Assembly (NCBI GenBank): GCA_022497155.1
Contig: MU385742.1
Location: 186,001 to 250,000 of the forward strand
Length of the DNA stretch: 64,000 nucleotides
DNA from: Whalleya microplaca
Taxonomy: Eukaryota > Ascomycota > Sordariomycetes > Xylariales > Xylariaceae
Reading direction: 5' to 3'
The notes beneath the pieces are model-generated. The model ran no database searches. It was not told the origin of the DNA and saw only the letters and a program-made list of their open reading frames with translations. This document shows, piece by piece, positions 48,381-61,500 of the stretch. The position numbers and the translations under genes are program-made. The stretch's first letter is position 1, and the number at the start of each line of letters is the position of its first letter.

Positions 48381-48452
48381 AAGATCGATAAAAATCTAGC
48401 ATTTAGGTTATAGCGGAGCTGTAATCCTAAATGCTTAAGATTTTTTATCTTT
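48381..48452. repeat. 72-bp near-perfect palindrome
   Basis: The left arm starts AAGATCGATAAAAATC and ends GCATTTAGG (to 48407). The right arm starts CCTAAATGC (48425) and ends TTTTTTATCTT. They pair with few mismatches around a 17-bp loop that itself has TTATAGC/GCTGTAA symmetry. It is less RIP-mutated than its surroundings. Confidence 0.8.
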
Positions 48453-48839
48453 TTTATTTACTATTTTATCTTATCTAATTTAAGCTAGTTAGTAAGGCCT
48501 CTCCGGAGCCTTATATTAAATACCGCGGGACAAAAGAAACTCCATTGTTTTTAATAGCTTTATTTTAATCTAATAGATTTAATTTATAAATGCTTATAGG
48601 TTTTTATAAAAACGACCTTTTTTTCGCTTAAAAAGATCCTTATCTTTAGCATTTTTTTGTCTTAACGTAATAGCTGGCCTTTTTTTAATTTGCTGTTGCT
48701 AATACTTATTTATTAGCTCGGAAAAACCTTCCTTGCGTAATTTTTTTTTAGGTTTCCAGCTATTATTATTATATTTATAGCCTTTTTATTTAATTAGATA
48801 GTTATAACTGTTTTTGCAACAATTAAGTCGATAATTAAA

Positions 48840-49261
48840 AATTACCTTAATTTTAAACATAAGTGTAATATCCGGATTTTTGTTTTAATTAAAAATAATT
48901 AGTTTAAGCGGAAGATTTGTACGATAAAAAGGGTTTTTACTGTTAGGTTTTAGAGATAGGTATATAATTAAAATAACTGGGTAAATGTCGACATTTTTTC
49001 TAAAATTTAATTTGTAAATATTACGTCCTACTCTTTTAATTACTTTATATAGCCCGGCGCGCTATTATAATAGCTTTTTGCCCGGTTTATTAAAAAGGTT
49101 ATATCCGTTATATAATTTAAGGTATACTTTATTTCTTTTCTTAAATTTTATTAACTTATATTTTTAATTATATAACTTTTTAGCCCGTAAAGTTACGAAA
49201 TTTATAAATAGCTCGGCGTTTTTATAAATATATTTATGCAAGAATCGGATATTTTTATAAT
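48840..49261 (-). pseudogene. Gypsy element 2, displaced 3' part: integrase C-terminal fragment
   Basis: The minus-strand frame reads NAELFINFVTLRAKKLYN, KVYLKLYNGYNL, RAGLYKVIKRVGRNIYKL and DIYPV, broken by RIP stops. This is the usual end of a Ty3/Gypsy integrase. It stops exactly at the target duplication of the inserted element (49257-49261). Its frame continues on the other side of the insertion at 56986. Confidence 0.72.
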
Positions 49262-49452
49262 TATAAAAGGCCGTTACGCTAAGATGTAATTTTGTAATAC
49301 TAAATGAGTGTTTATTTTCTAACTAAAGAAGAAAAGAAAATCAAAAAGGTATATCGATATAGCTCGAGAGCATTTATATTAGCTTTCGAGAGCTATATTA
49401 TTATATCGGTTTATAATTACCGATATTCCTTATTATAATATAGCCTATTATA
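49262..49452 (-). repeat. 3' LTR of Gypsy element 1
   Basis: 191 bp, starting (minus strand) TATAATAGGC, which is TGTAAT... after RIP. It contains the tract CTCGAGAGC...GCTTTCGAGAGC and is adjacent to the polypurine tract. Confidence 0.85.
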
Positions 49453-50673
49453 TTACCTCCCCCTTTATTTTTTACGCGATTATATCGCGTCTTTTATACC
49501 CGAGCGTAAGGTGTATATAAATTCTCGTTAATTATCGGCCTTTCTAGCTATTAATAATTTATTTTATTATTAATTAAACCCGGTTCGGGAAATAATATAG
49601 GGGTGCTTTTATAAAAGAATTTTTTTGCTATAAAAGTTCTTAATTTTATATTACTATTAGCTAATTAAGTATAAAATAAACGCGCGTAAAATTAAAGCTC
49701 GATTCCCGCTTTTAATTAGTTTTTTATTCGGTAGTTAAATTTATTTTTAAATTAATAAATCGATTCCCGTTTTTAATTAACTTAAGCGCGTAACTAACGT
49801 AATATATAATTAGCTTTTATAATTAGCCGTGCGATTAATTCTTTTTTAAGGTTATTTAAATATCCTGGGCCTTTTTTTCGAAATTCCTTTTTTTTTTTTT
49901 TTTTTTTTAGGCTATTTATAAATAAAAACCTATTTCCCTAACTGTTTATTTTATCCTTTTATTTTTTAATCTTCTAATTTTTTAATTTTTTAAATTTCTA
50001 ATTTTTTAATTTTTTTATTTTTTTATTATTTAAGTTATTAATATATTTCCCCGCAATATTTTTATAGCGCGCCCCTTTTTTTCTGCCGCTATTTTCGCCT
50101 ATTTTTGCTTTCGCTGCCGCCGCTATATTTTCGTTTCGTTTTCCTTCCGGTTTTACTGCTTTTAAGCCGCCCGTTCGCGCTACTTTTATAGCTTTCCCTT
50201 TTTTTATACGTCATATCCCGTACTACCTTTACGTTAGCCGCATAATTAAAAACTTTTCCGCCTTCTATTCTGACCAAACTTATAAGTTTTTTTTTTTTTT
50301 TTTTTTTTAGTTTTAAAACATTTTAAATATAATACTAACTATATTTAGCTATTTATAATATACAGTATATAAAATATATTAAAAACTATAACTGTTTTAT
50401 TGTAAATTATTTTTTGTTTTTTCCGTTCGAGTACCGCTTTTTAATCCTGTTTCGTAACTATTTATAGGTACCAAGATTTATTTTTTCGCTACTACTTTAA
50501 TAAAAACTTATCGAACTTATAACAGCTCGAATTTTAATAGGTTATTTATTTCTTCCGCTCTTTTATAATACCTTTATTGCTTACTTTTTTTATTTAGCTT
50601 TTATTACTACTTAAAAATCGGCCGAAACGCAAGCGTAACGCGCTATTAATATTGCTATATATTTCGAGCGTAT

Positions 50674-50897
50674 TATTATAGATCCACCTGATCCTGGGAC
50701 CTGATTAGCCGGATCCTAACCTAGGGTAACAAAGCCTGGAATTAATGCACGGATGTCGCAGCTGCTTAGGTAAGGTGGGGTAGCCACCATACAAAATACC
50801 TGCGTACCTCCCGTAGTTTTAAATCTCTAGCTTTATTACATTATATTAATTGAGTAAAAGGTGTGACCCATCACCACCATAGCCAGTCCTCGTGACA
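50674..50897. mobile_element. 224-bp insert with little RIP damage, TSD CGTAT (probable solo LTR)
   Basis: CGTAT at 50669-50673 is repeated at 50898-50902. The insert starts TATTATAGATCC and ends CTCGTGACA. Its CpA/TpG content is normal, in sharp contrast to the flanks. An AT-rich TATA-like part lies at 50815-50855. No coding trace. Its size and CA end fit a solo LTR whose TG start became TA. Confidence 0.72.
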
Positions 50898-51999
50898 CGT
50901 ATTAAAATAAACGCTATAGCTTTAAGCCGGGCCGGGGCTTAATAATAATAAAAGTAATATATAAGTTTTTACTTTATTTTTTTATAATTTCTTTTAGCTT
51001 ATATATTATATAGAAGCAATTTATAACCGCGTTTAGGGAGGTTACTTACCCGTTCGAGCGTATCGCTAATAATATTAGCGATATTGCGGCTATTACGTAC
51101 TTTATAATAAGTAACGTTAGGCCCGCCGCTTATACGCGTATTTCCGTTTCTGGTTCTTTTTTTCGGCCCGTCCCACTTATTCCCACTACCATTATAAATT
51201 TCTTGTTTAAGTATAGCTCGCGTAGCCTTTACCCGCGCGTTTTTTTTATTCCCGTTAATATTTCTCGCTGCCGTAGCCGCCCCTTTAAACTCCCTTCCGT
51301 AAAAATAGAAAAAGAAGCGATAAATATAAATAAAAAAAAGGAAAACAATAAAAAAAACAAGCTAAATTATTAGCTCCCGGCTAATATAAATACGCTATTC
51401 GGTTAGGTTTATTACATTTTTCGGTCAGTTTTATAATAATTTTAATTATCGGTTTATTAAAAAAAATTATATAAATAAAAGGGGTTATTTATTATTTACT
51501 CGGGAATAACGTTCGCGTTATTTATAATAATAAAGAATTTATAATTTCCCGTAATATTTTTTTATTTTATTTATATTTTTTCGTTTTTATATCCTACTAG
51601 TGCTTTATTAGTTATATAATCGCTATATAAGCGTAACTTTTGCCTTTTTTTTTATATTAATTCTTTTAGGCTTATTGTTTATTTTTATATTACTATAATT
51701 TTTTTTAAAACAGTCTATTATTTCGGTATTTTTTAAGTTCTCGAGCGATTTTTATATTAGGGCTATATAACCTACCTATTTTATTAACATTTATTTAGTT
51801 TTTTTTTACCCCTTCCGCTTAATAATTACTCGAATAATTTCTTTTATTTACTATTTTATTTTTTTCTTTCCTTTTTTACTAATTATAAGGGGAGGTTATA
51901 TATTTTCGTTCTTTTAAAAAGGCAGAAAATTATTTTTTACGTAACGGATAAACTTGATATAAAACCGGTTATATATTTCTTTCGGTATATTTAATTTTA

Positions 52000-54800
52000 T
52001 AACCTAAAAGTTAATAACGCGCGTTATTTTATATTTAATATATAACTATATTAATTTTTATAAAGGTTAAAATATAAAAATGTTTTTAAGCGTTAATTAT
52101 ACCTTATTTTTTATTTAAAATTACTTTATAAGGGATCGCCGCTTATTAGCTACGTCTTTTTATTATTATTACGTAATTATTATTATAGCTTATATAAATT
52201 TTATCGTCTTTTTTAGGCACTAAATAAAAACTTCCGCCCGTACGCGCGGTTCGGAAGTAGGTCCCGGGATATATTTTATTATTAAAATAAATTTTACGTA
52301 ATATTTATAAAATATAAAAAAAGGACTTAACTTTATTATTATAATATTTTAGTTATTAATTATAAATATTACTTCCGGTAGTAATAAGCTTTATTCGAAT
52401 TAAACGTATAATATAAACGTTTAAAAATATGCTAATACTTTTTAGTTCGCTTGTTTAATAACTTTATCGGTTTCCGGGTAAAATATAATTAATAAACGCT
52501 ACTTAATCTTTATTAATAAATAGAGCTATCTCTAAAACTGCCCTACCTAATTAAATCCTTTATTACTAATTATAATATAAGGAAAACTATAATATTTTTA
52601 ATAATAATTTATAAATTGTTCGGTATATATTTCTGCTTTTATTAAGGTTATAGCTTTTAATATAACTTATTTTTTTAATCGATTAAAAATTACTATTATA
52701 AAAATAAGGTTTTATTCGAAAACAGCTAGTAAATCGGTTATAAAATTAATAAATAGCTTATTATAAAATCGATCCGGGATAAGTAACAGTTTTAAAAGTT
52801 CTCTTTTTTAATTACGCTATACCGTTTTTCTTTTATAAATATTGCAATTTTTATAAAAACGTTTTATAAACGCCGATATTTTAGGCTAATAAAACGTTCT
52901 CGAAAATATTATTAATATATTTTTTTTTCCCGGGTGCCTTATTAGATATAAGTTATAGGTATTTTATATTAAAACAGTACGAAATAGCTTTTAATTAAAA
53001 ATCCAAATACGCTTGCGGAAATATAATCGACCTTTATTATTAATATTATATTCCGATAACGATATTTTTACGTCTAAATTTTTAGGGAACGCTTGGTTTT
53101 TTTAAGCTACCGCCTTTATTGCTTATACGTAATTCGGGTTTTTCGCTACTTTTATATCTTATAACAATTATAAATCTTTATATTCGAAAATTTCTTTATT
53201 TTCCGGGATATTTTATTTATATAATTAAATATATCTTATTTTAGTAATTCCCGCTTATTTATATCTCCTAAATTATATATAAAGTAACTATTTCTTTTAT
53301 AATAATTAAAATTTCTGTCCTTTATACCTTTTATTTTATATTTTTTATAGCAGGTTTTATTTACGTTATAAAAAAACGTCGGGTTTAATATTTAAGCGCT
53401 TAATGCGAAATTCTAATCGGAAATTAAAGCGTATTAATTCCTTTAACTAATATATTTATTACTCGGAAAGTCTTTTAAAAATTATAAAATATTTTAGATT
53501 TTTATAGTTAAATAAAATTATAAATATTAAAGTTACGTTTCGTAACTCTATATTTTATATTTGCAAATAACTTATAATTACTAGCAGCTTTTTATTATAA
53601 ATTTTATAATTAATTTTTACCGGGGTTAAGTGCTTAAAATAATAAGCTACAGGCAATAAAATCTCTTGCTTATCGCGTTATAATAAGTACCCCCCGTAAG
53701 CTTATCCCGAGCAGTCTGTTTCGACTATTATCTTTCGTTCGGGATTTTATTATATTAAAGCCGGTTTTTTTAAAAATACTCGTTTAAAGTTCTCGAACGC
53801 TAGATTTTCCGAAAGCTTTTATCAAAACGGTACCTCCTTTTTTATAAGTGCCGATAAAGGGGTAGTAAAATTTATATAGTTTTTAATAAAATCCTAATAG
53901 AAATTCGCAAATCCTAAAAAACTATAAACTCCTTTAAACGTTTTAGGAAATTTCTATTTTTTAATTATTTATACCTTAGCCGGATTTATATAAACCCCCT
54001 TTTTTATTTCGATAATAAATCCTAAATATTTCGTAATAATTATTACAAACTTACATTTATTTATATTTAAATTTAAGCTTACTATTTTTAAATATCTTAA
54101 TACTTTTTTTACTTTATTGATATAATTTTTTTTTATCTTAAAAAAATAAATTAATATATTATCTATATATATTAAACAAAAGATATTTAAATATTCTTTT
54201 AACGTACCGTTTACGTAACGTTAAAACGTTACAGAAATACCCGTTAAGCCGAAAGAGGTTACGAGTTACTTAAATAGCCTAAAGCGGGTATAAAAAGCCG
54301 TTTTTTATTTATTTTTCTCCCTAATTCTAATTTTATAAAAAGCCGACTTAATATCTACCTTAAAAAACTATTTTATTCCCGAAAAGGTTTTAAGCGTTTT
54401 TTATATAAATAAAAATAAGTACCGATCCCGCTAAATAATATTATTTAATGTTTTATAATTATAATAAAAACGGAATCCGCCGTTCGGTTTCCGGACGAAA
54501 AATATAAGGGCTTTTGCAAGCAAACTGCTCGTATAAATATACCCCTTATCTAATAGCTCAGTTAATATTTTCTATAACGCTAATAATTCCTTCCGGGACA
54601 TATTATATAATAGTTTCTAGAAAATAGGTAATTTTCTACCTATTTTATTACGGTTTAAGTTAATTTTATAATCGGCTTTTATACGGTATAACAGAAAATC
54701 CTTACCTTTTTTTTTCTTAAATAACTACTCCCAGCCTTCTAATTAAAAAAGGAGATTCTCTTAAACGTTAGTTTTTTTTTTAAGCGTTAAAACCTTATTA
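52000..54800 (-). pseudogene. RT-RNase H-integrase remnant of Gypsy element 1
   Basis: The minus-strand frame shows KYLGFIIEIKKGVYINPAKV and SFLGFANFY (RT thumb/connection), then VETDCSG and INYKIYNKKLL (RNase H). Lower down CNIYKRKTV and LLIPDRFYNKLFINFITDL mark the integrase start. Stops fall at expected Trp/Gln codons, consistent with RIP and not with random decay. Confidence 0.82.
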
Positions 54801-56794
54801 ATATCTGCTAATATAATAGTAAATATAGCTATCTATTAAGCTATTACTCGTTTTCCCAGCTTTTTTTATTTCCGAGCTTTTTTTATTTCTTTTATAAAAT
54901 ATATCGCACTAATATAAAATGCCTCCCAAGTTTTATAGACTTTTATAGTTTTTAAAAAATATCTTTTCTCCCATACTCTTAAGTCTCTAGTAATTTTTAT
55001 ATATAATATATACTCGTACGTTATATATATTACCTAATTACGCTTTATTTAAAGCTTCCCTAATATTATAAAGTAATTTAAACCTAATATAATATATATA
55101 AATATCCTTAATTTATACCTATTAAAGTTAGCTTTTATATAAGTTATCTCGCAAATTATACCCGAAATACTTAATCCTTTCTTACAAATAGCTTTTTTTA
55201 CCGTTTTTTCCCGGATAAATATACGCGATAATTTTAGGCGTTTTATTATATTTTCGCTAATAGTAATATAATATTTATATCTTAAATCTATAAAAATTTT
55301 TATATATAGTTATTAATTTAAATATATATCGACTATAAAAAATTCCCCGTTTATAAATTACTCGGTTATATTAATTTTTTCTACCGTTATATTAAATTTT
55401 TAAACGCAACTTTATTTAAAAACTACTTATTTTCCTGCTTTTTTAATATTTTTTCGGCTCTATTTTTTTTAGATTTATAGCCTATTATTACGTTAACTTT
55501 AATATAAATAAATAGTCTTATAAAACAATAGGCATACTTTTTAAATAAATGGCTTTTTTTCTTATATTGTAAACATTTTTTGCGCTTTATTCGAACGTTT
55601 CGTTTTTTATTCGTTACTTATTTAATCCGTTAGTTTCCCACTAGCGCAATTATACCGGTTATTAATATATCGCCTTTATAATTAGTTTTAGGGCGACTAA
55701 AAATAAAAAATAATAAGCCCGGAAAAGGTAATTTACCCGGCGTAATTCCGCCTTTTAAGCTATTCCCGTTATAATAAAATAGCGATTTCTTAAATCGGGT
55801 TATAATATCTATTATTTAATAAACCCAGTCTTAATAAATATTCGGTAGCGTTACTAAAACTAGCGCGTTTTTAAATTTATTATTAATCACTTTTTTAATA
55901 AATATAAGTTTCGCTTCATTATCTTATATATTATCCCTTATTTTTACTAATAATCGCTCGAAATTAGTATAAAAAAATATAAAAGTCTAATTAACAGACT
56001 AGCGGTATTTATATAATTTACCCCCCACTTTAATAGCTTTATTGCAATTTTTATAAACGTTCGACAGGTATTAAAAAAAAAATACTAAATTATATATCCT
56101 ATTAAATCTTTTTATAATATAATATAACTTTATTACGCATTATATATTATTTTCGAGCCGCTCGTAAATATTATATTACTTATCCCAGTCCCTTTTTATA
56201 AACTCCGTATTTTTTTAAAGCTTATATTTTATTAATATCTTTTATACAAAATAGCGGCTATACTCGCCCCCGAACTTCTCGGGCTATAATAATAGTTTAC
56301 GTTTAAGTACCGGGGCCGCAATAATTACTAGGGCAGGTATTAAAAGTATTTAAAGGTTTTCTGGCTAAAGGTTTCCTAGCTAAGGGTTTATACCTATTTA
56401 GACTAGCTATTTTTAAAGTCTTTAAAAATCCCGAAAGTTTTATACGGGAATACTTTTTATTATATTCGCGTTTTATATAATTAATAAGTCGAGATTCTTT
56501 TATAGCTATATTTTTAAGACCGCTTAATGTCGTAATAGTTCGTCCTATTATTTTTTTAGTTTCTATTTATAAGCCGCTCGTTTTAATTATTATTTCTCCG
56601 AATTATTTTTTAATACCGCTTCTAATACTATATATATTTACTCGAGACGGATATAAATTTAGTAAACCTAAATATTTAATGCTTCCGCATATCTCGCTAA
56701 CAATATTTCCGGATTGTTAAAAGGCTGCTTTAAAACTTTTCCTGACATTTTAATTTGCTCTAACGTAACTCGGGAATTAATAAATTAAAAAATA

Positions 56795-56985
56795 TATAAA
56801 AAGCCGTTACGCTAAGATATAATTTTATAATGCCAAATAAGTATTTATTTTCTAACTAAAGAAAAAAAAAAAATCAAGAAGGTATATCGATATAACTCGA
56901 GAGCATTTATATTAGCTCTCGAAAGCTATGCTGCTATATCGGCTTATAATCGCCGATATTCCTTACTATAGCATAGCCCATTACA
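56795..56985 (-). repeat. 5' LTR of Gypsy element 1
   Basis: 191 bp, co-linear with 49262-49452 and starting (minus strand) TGTAATGGGC. Less RIP-altered at its outer end than the 3' copy. Confidence 0.85.
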
Positions 56986-59900
56986 GTAATGTCGGGAATC
57001 GTTTAAAATCGTAAGTAAGTTATTCGGTTTAAGGAACTTAAATCTAAAAAGCATTTTATATACAAAAGATTTAATCGAATCGCTATATATGTTATTAAAG
57101 TTCTATTATAATATAAGTAATACGTTTATTTAATTAAGCTTAGGATTTTTAAAGTAATAATACCGAAAAGTAATTTCTACTATTTGATTTTTACGTTTAA
57201 ATAACTTATTATCCTATAGGTAATATACTATAATTATTAATAATTTTATTCCGATTGCTTTTTAAAACCCCGTCTAAAATTTTAAAGTAAATTTCTTATT
57301 TCGATCGGAAATAATCTTAGATAGCATTTTTTAATCGGACAAAAATAATTATTTAGCTAGAACTATACCTCAGTTTTTTATTATATATTTCTTATTTCCG
57401 GGAATAAAAAGTGTACGTTTAGACGTAGCGTATATAACTGTTATTAGTATATTATAATATTTTTGTCGGACCTTTTTAGCTTTTAGGGAGTGTTTTTTGC
57501 TAATACTTTCGGAAGTTTTAAAATAAAATCTATAGTAATAATACGTATAAGCAATAAATTAGGGGGCCTAATTAGTTAATAATTGCCGGAAGGCTTATCT
57601 CGGCTGGTTTTATATATATCGTATATTAAGTAGTATTTAATATATTTTTTAGCTAAATATAACTTGCGCGTAATTATATACTTGTTAAATTTTTTAAGTA
57701 TTTGTTTTAATCTTTAGTAATGTTTGCTATTGTGCGCTATTTTTAGAAATTTCTTAATTATACCGAAAGGTATATATAATCGATATTTTTTATGTCTATC
57801 GATATTATATAACAATTTATCGATAATAATAAATAGGTACCCGGGCTTAAAAAAAGTAATAGCGTTTTTGCTATCTTTTATATTATCGATAATTTTCTTA
57901 TATTTAGTATTCTTTTAATACGCGTTTACGAAACGCTGCCGTAATATATTATTTATAATAATTTTACTTATAGCGAACTATACTTAATTTAAAACCGGTT
58001 TTTTGTCGGATCGTTTTAGCTTACCGTTTATATTAGCTATATTTCCGATAGTTAGAAAATAACTAAAGGTATTTAAGATATAGTTAATTTTATTAGGGAT
58101 ATGATATATTTAAAAGCTATATTATAATAAGTAAATTGATATATTTATAAGCCGGCGATTTATACGATCTAAAAACGACATATTTAAGGATGTCTAATTA
58201 AAGATACCCTTAGTCGCGAAATAATCGGTAAGGATAACTATAGGATGTTTATAGGCTTCTAGTATTATATGCAAACGCTTTACGGCTTATATAATATAAG
58301 CTACTTTTAACTCGGAAGGCTTATACCGTATTTCCGCCTGCGATAAGTTTCGACTTAAAAACATAATTAGCTCGATTTATAATCCCGGTATCGGCTAACT
58401 TACGATCTATTTATAGCTGTTTTTAACGTAAAAAAATATAATACCGAAGCCGCGCTTTACCGATATATCTACCTATATATATAAAATTTTACCCGGGTTA
58501 TAATAATATAATATAATATATTTACGGATTACCTATTATATAGCCTCGAACGAAACTATTTTAGCTTTAGTTAATTTGTAATATATAAATCTTATATACG
58601 CTTAACGATAACTAGGATTTTTTAAAAATAACCTGCTGTTTTTTTAACCTTTAGCGAACAAAGCTATCTTACGCTTTTGCAGTAGCTTAAAAAGCCGCGC
58701 ATAAAACGGTATTAGAGGTTAAAAGAACCTTATCGCGCTTAAATACCTTTTTAAAAACTTAAGGTTCTTTAAGAATTGCCAATCGCTTATAGCCGCCAGT
58801 CGCTCGTTAGTCGTAGCTATTCCTAAAGTATTTACGCGAAAACCGAACAATTTAATTAATAAATATTTTAAAAAAGACTTTTTTGGAAAGAATAAAATAC
58901 GCCGTCTTTAAAAAAGACCGAAAATAGTTCTTAAATAAACTAAGTGCTCCTTTTTCGAGTTTAAGAAAATAATAATATCGTTAATAAATGCTTTCGTATA
59001 ATAACGGTAATCTCGCAAAAATTTATCCATAAACTACTAAATATAAGCCGGGAAATTCCGAAAGTTTATTATAACTATAGTAAATCTTTCTAGTTTACGC
59101 GGACTAATAATCGTAAATCTATCTCGGAATTTATAATAGATAGCAAATTAATAAAAAAAACTAGTAGCGTTAATTGCTATAACCTAAGCCTTCTTTCGTA
59201 ACGAAATAATAATTTCGGCTTATAACGGCAAGAAATAATTATCGGGTATTATAGCCTTATTTAGCGGGCGGAAATCGGCGACCACCCTATCTTTATTTTT
59301 ATTTTTTGTAATACGTTATACGATAAAAATAGGATACGCAAATAGCGTAAGCTCGTTTACCTATTTTATACGCCTTTAGTCGTATAATTTTCTGTATATT
59401 TTATCCAGAACTTTTATGTCCTTTTTGCTTAAGGTATAAAAGCGACTATTTAATTTATAGTTCTATTATTTGTTTACTAAAAGTATTTTTATTTGCTCGT
59501 TTTTTAAAATGTTAATAATACTTTAGTCCTTTTAGATTTTAGGGAACTTGTTAATAATTTATAACATATTTTTAGCTATTTATTTATTAGCGTTATAAAC
59601 GTAATAACTTAAATCTGTTTTAATCTCTGGTAAATTAGTTAGTTTACGAATGCCTAAAGTCGAATATAGTTCGGGAATCCTCGGCTTAAGTATATCCTAG
59701 GACGGTTCGGCTACTATTTTAGTTATATTAAAAACTGCGTTAGTTAAAGGGGTATTACTAACTGACGCGGTTTAATTATTAAGAGTTAAGCCTTACGTTA
59801 TTTCCGTAAAAAGTGGCTAAACTAAACTATACGGTACCGTATTAATAGCTATAGTAATATTAAAAGTGTCGATATTAAATTCCGTAACTATAGCTAAAAC

Positions 59901-61500
59901 TTACGGAAAGCTAAAGTCATCTAGTATAGCTAGTCCGGTTTCGTTAACTAAGACCTTTATTTTTATGGCTATATTAAAAGCGGTAATAATAAGTAGGAAT
60001 TTAAGGCAACCTTTCTATATGGCTTAAAAAGATCCACTATTTATATACTTATTAATAAAGCCTAATCGCGTACCTTTATTTAGCTTTAATAATTTATCGG
60101 ATATGTTTTTTATAATTATAATCTATAGCGTTTTAGCTTATAATATTAAACTAATTACTACCTAGTAATTTAACATAAAGCTAAAACTACAATCGTTAAG
60201 TAAAGCCTTCCATTCCGCCGGCGCTTCCATTATTTAACCTAGGGCTAAAAAAAGGTTATACCGGAGTAAAACTTTTCGCGTATAAGGCTTTATATTATAA
60301 AATACTATAAATAATATTTGGAAATCTATATCCGAAAAAGTAATTATATTTAAATTATAATTTATAATTATACCGTATAAATAAAGAAAATTATTTTCTA
60401 ATAATAGTTTAAGTTTAATGTTATTTTTTAAAACTTATCCCGACTTTTAAAACTTTATAAAAATGCGAACGTTATTAGATTTATACCTAGGCATATAAAA
60501 AGTAAATATTACCTAATATTTTACTTAAATTTTTTTCTTTCCGACTTTTTTTACTTTTTTTTTACGTTTTTTTAAAATATATTCGAAAGTGTTTAAAAAT
60601 AACCGGGTAATTAGGGTACAACCTGTATTAAAATTTTCGCATATATTTATATCGGGGAAGTTCGGTATAGCGCGAATGTTAATTTTTAGGTAGGAATATT
60701 GCGAATATATTATATTACCGGCCCTTTTGCGAAATAAAGCCGATTTAATCTTTATTAGCTCGTTTTTATACGGATTATCTTTTATATTTATATAGGTATA
60801 GTTTATTAATTTAGGCTTAATATAGTAATTTAAAACGTATTTATATAAATAAAAGTACTAAAAGAAGAGATTGCGAGAAGGAAATATAGTATAATAATTG
60901 CGATACATATGTTTATTTACCGGTTTAAGTAAGGGTATTTATAACGTTTCGTTAAAATAAATTATATAATATTTTATATATTTTTTTTATCGGCTACTCG
61001 AGTTAAATTTTCGGAAATAATAGTCGCATTATATTATTATATCGAAAATTATAAATCTATCGTTTATTTCGATATTCGAGAAATCCGAATCAGTTTTTTT
61101 AAATAAGCTATTTATAAAATTTGCATTATTTAATAAAAAAGAATCCGATAAGTTAAAATCACTTTTATTATTTATATAATTAGCCTTATTTTTTTTACGA
61201 GATTTTTTTTTGTCCCGCTTACGGGAGTCGTGATTGCGCTTTCGTTCGTTTTTGCCTTTGCGATTTAACTTATGGTCCGAGCGATCTGTACGGTCTTTAT
61301 AATCTTTATAATTTTTGCGATTTTTACGATAGCTTTTATAATCGCGAGATTTATTGTAACGGCGGAACTTATTACGGGATTTGCCGGAGCGTTTAATATT
61401 CTTACTATTTTTAATTAACCGCGAATCTTTTTCGGAATATTAATTGATATGCGATACTCGTTATTTAATAATAATTCTAAAATATTTCTTATCTATAGCT
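56986..61500 (-). mobile_element. Gypsy element 2, main part (RIP-inactivated, interrupted)
   Basis: Minus-strand traces in order: a Lys/Arg/Asp-rich gag-type region (61195-61420, with KSRNKFRRYNKSRDY); RT with VVADFRPLNKAIIPDNY (about 59225-59310), INATSFFYQF (about 59160-59190) and FINDIIIF (about 58967-58995, the D-D pair partly mutated); integrase with GPPNLLLIRIITIDFI (about 57500-57570). The integrase is cut by Gypsy element 1 at 56985 and resumes at 49261. The LTRs of this element were not identified, so the right boundary is approximate. Confidence 0.78.

Larger units (their letters stand above)
49262..56985 (-). mobile_element. Gypsy element 1: complete RIP-inactivated Ty3/Gypsy retrotransposon
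   Basis: 7,724 bp with two co-linear 191-bp LTRs. The flanks read ATAAT (49257-49261) and GTAAT (56986-56990), a 5-bp target duplication with one G-to-A RIP change. On the minus strand a polypurine tract (AAAGGGGGAGG, complement of about 49455-49465) precedes the 3' LTR. Decayed pol order on the minus strand is RT (YIDD-type region near 54140-54180), RNase H (ETDCSG near 53690-53735) and integrase (about 52900-52100). RT before integrase defines Ty3/Gypsy. Many in-frame stops make it dead. Confidence 0.88.

Noticed and set aside
50089..50277. 62-codon basic ORF as a functional protein
   Set aside because: Lies in the 3' part of dead Gypsy element 1; probably a surviving stretch of its coding tail.
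57724..57918. 64-codon ORF in the RIP block as a gene
   Set aside because: Hydrophobic product of AT-rich DNA, antisense to the decayed integrase of Gypsy element 2.
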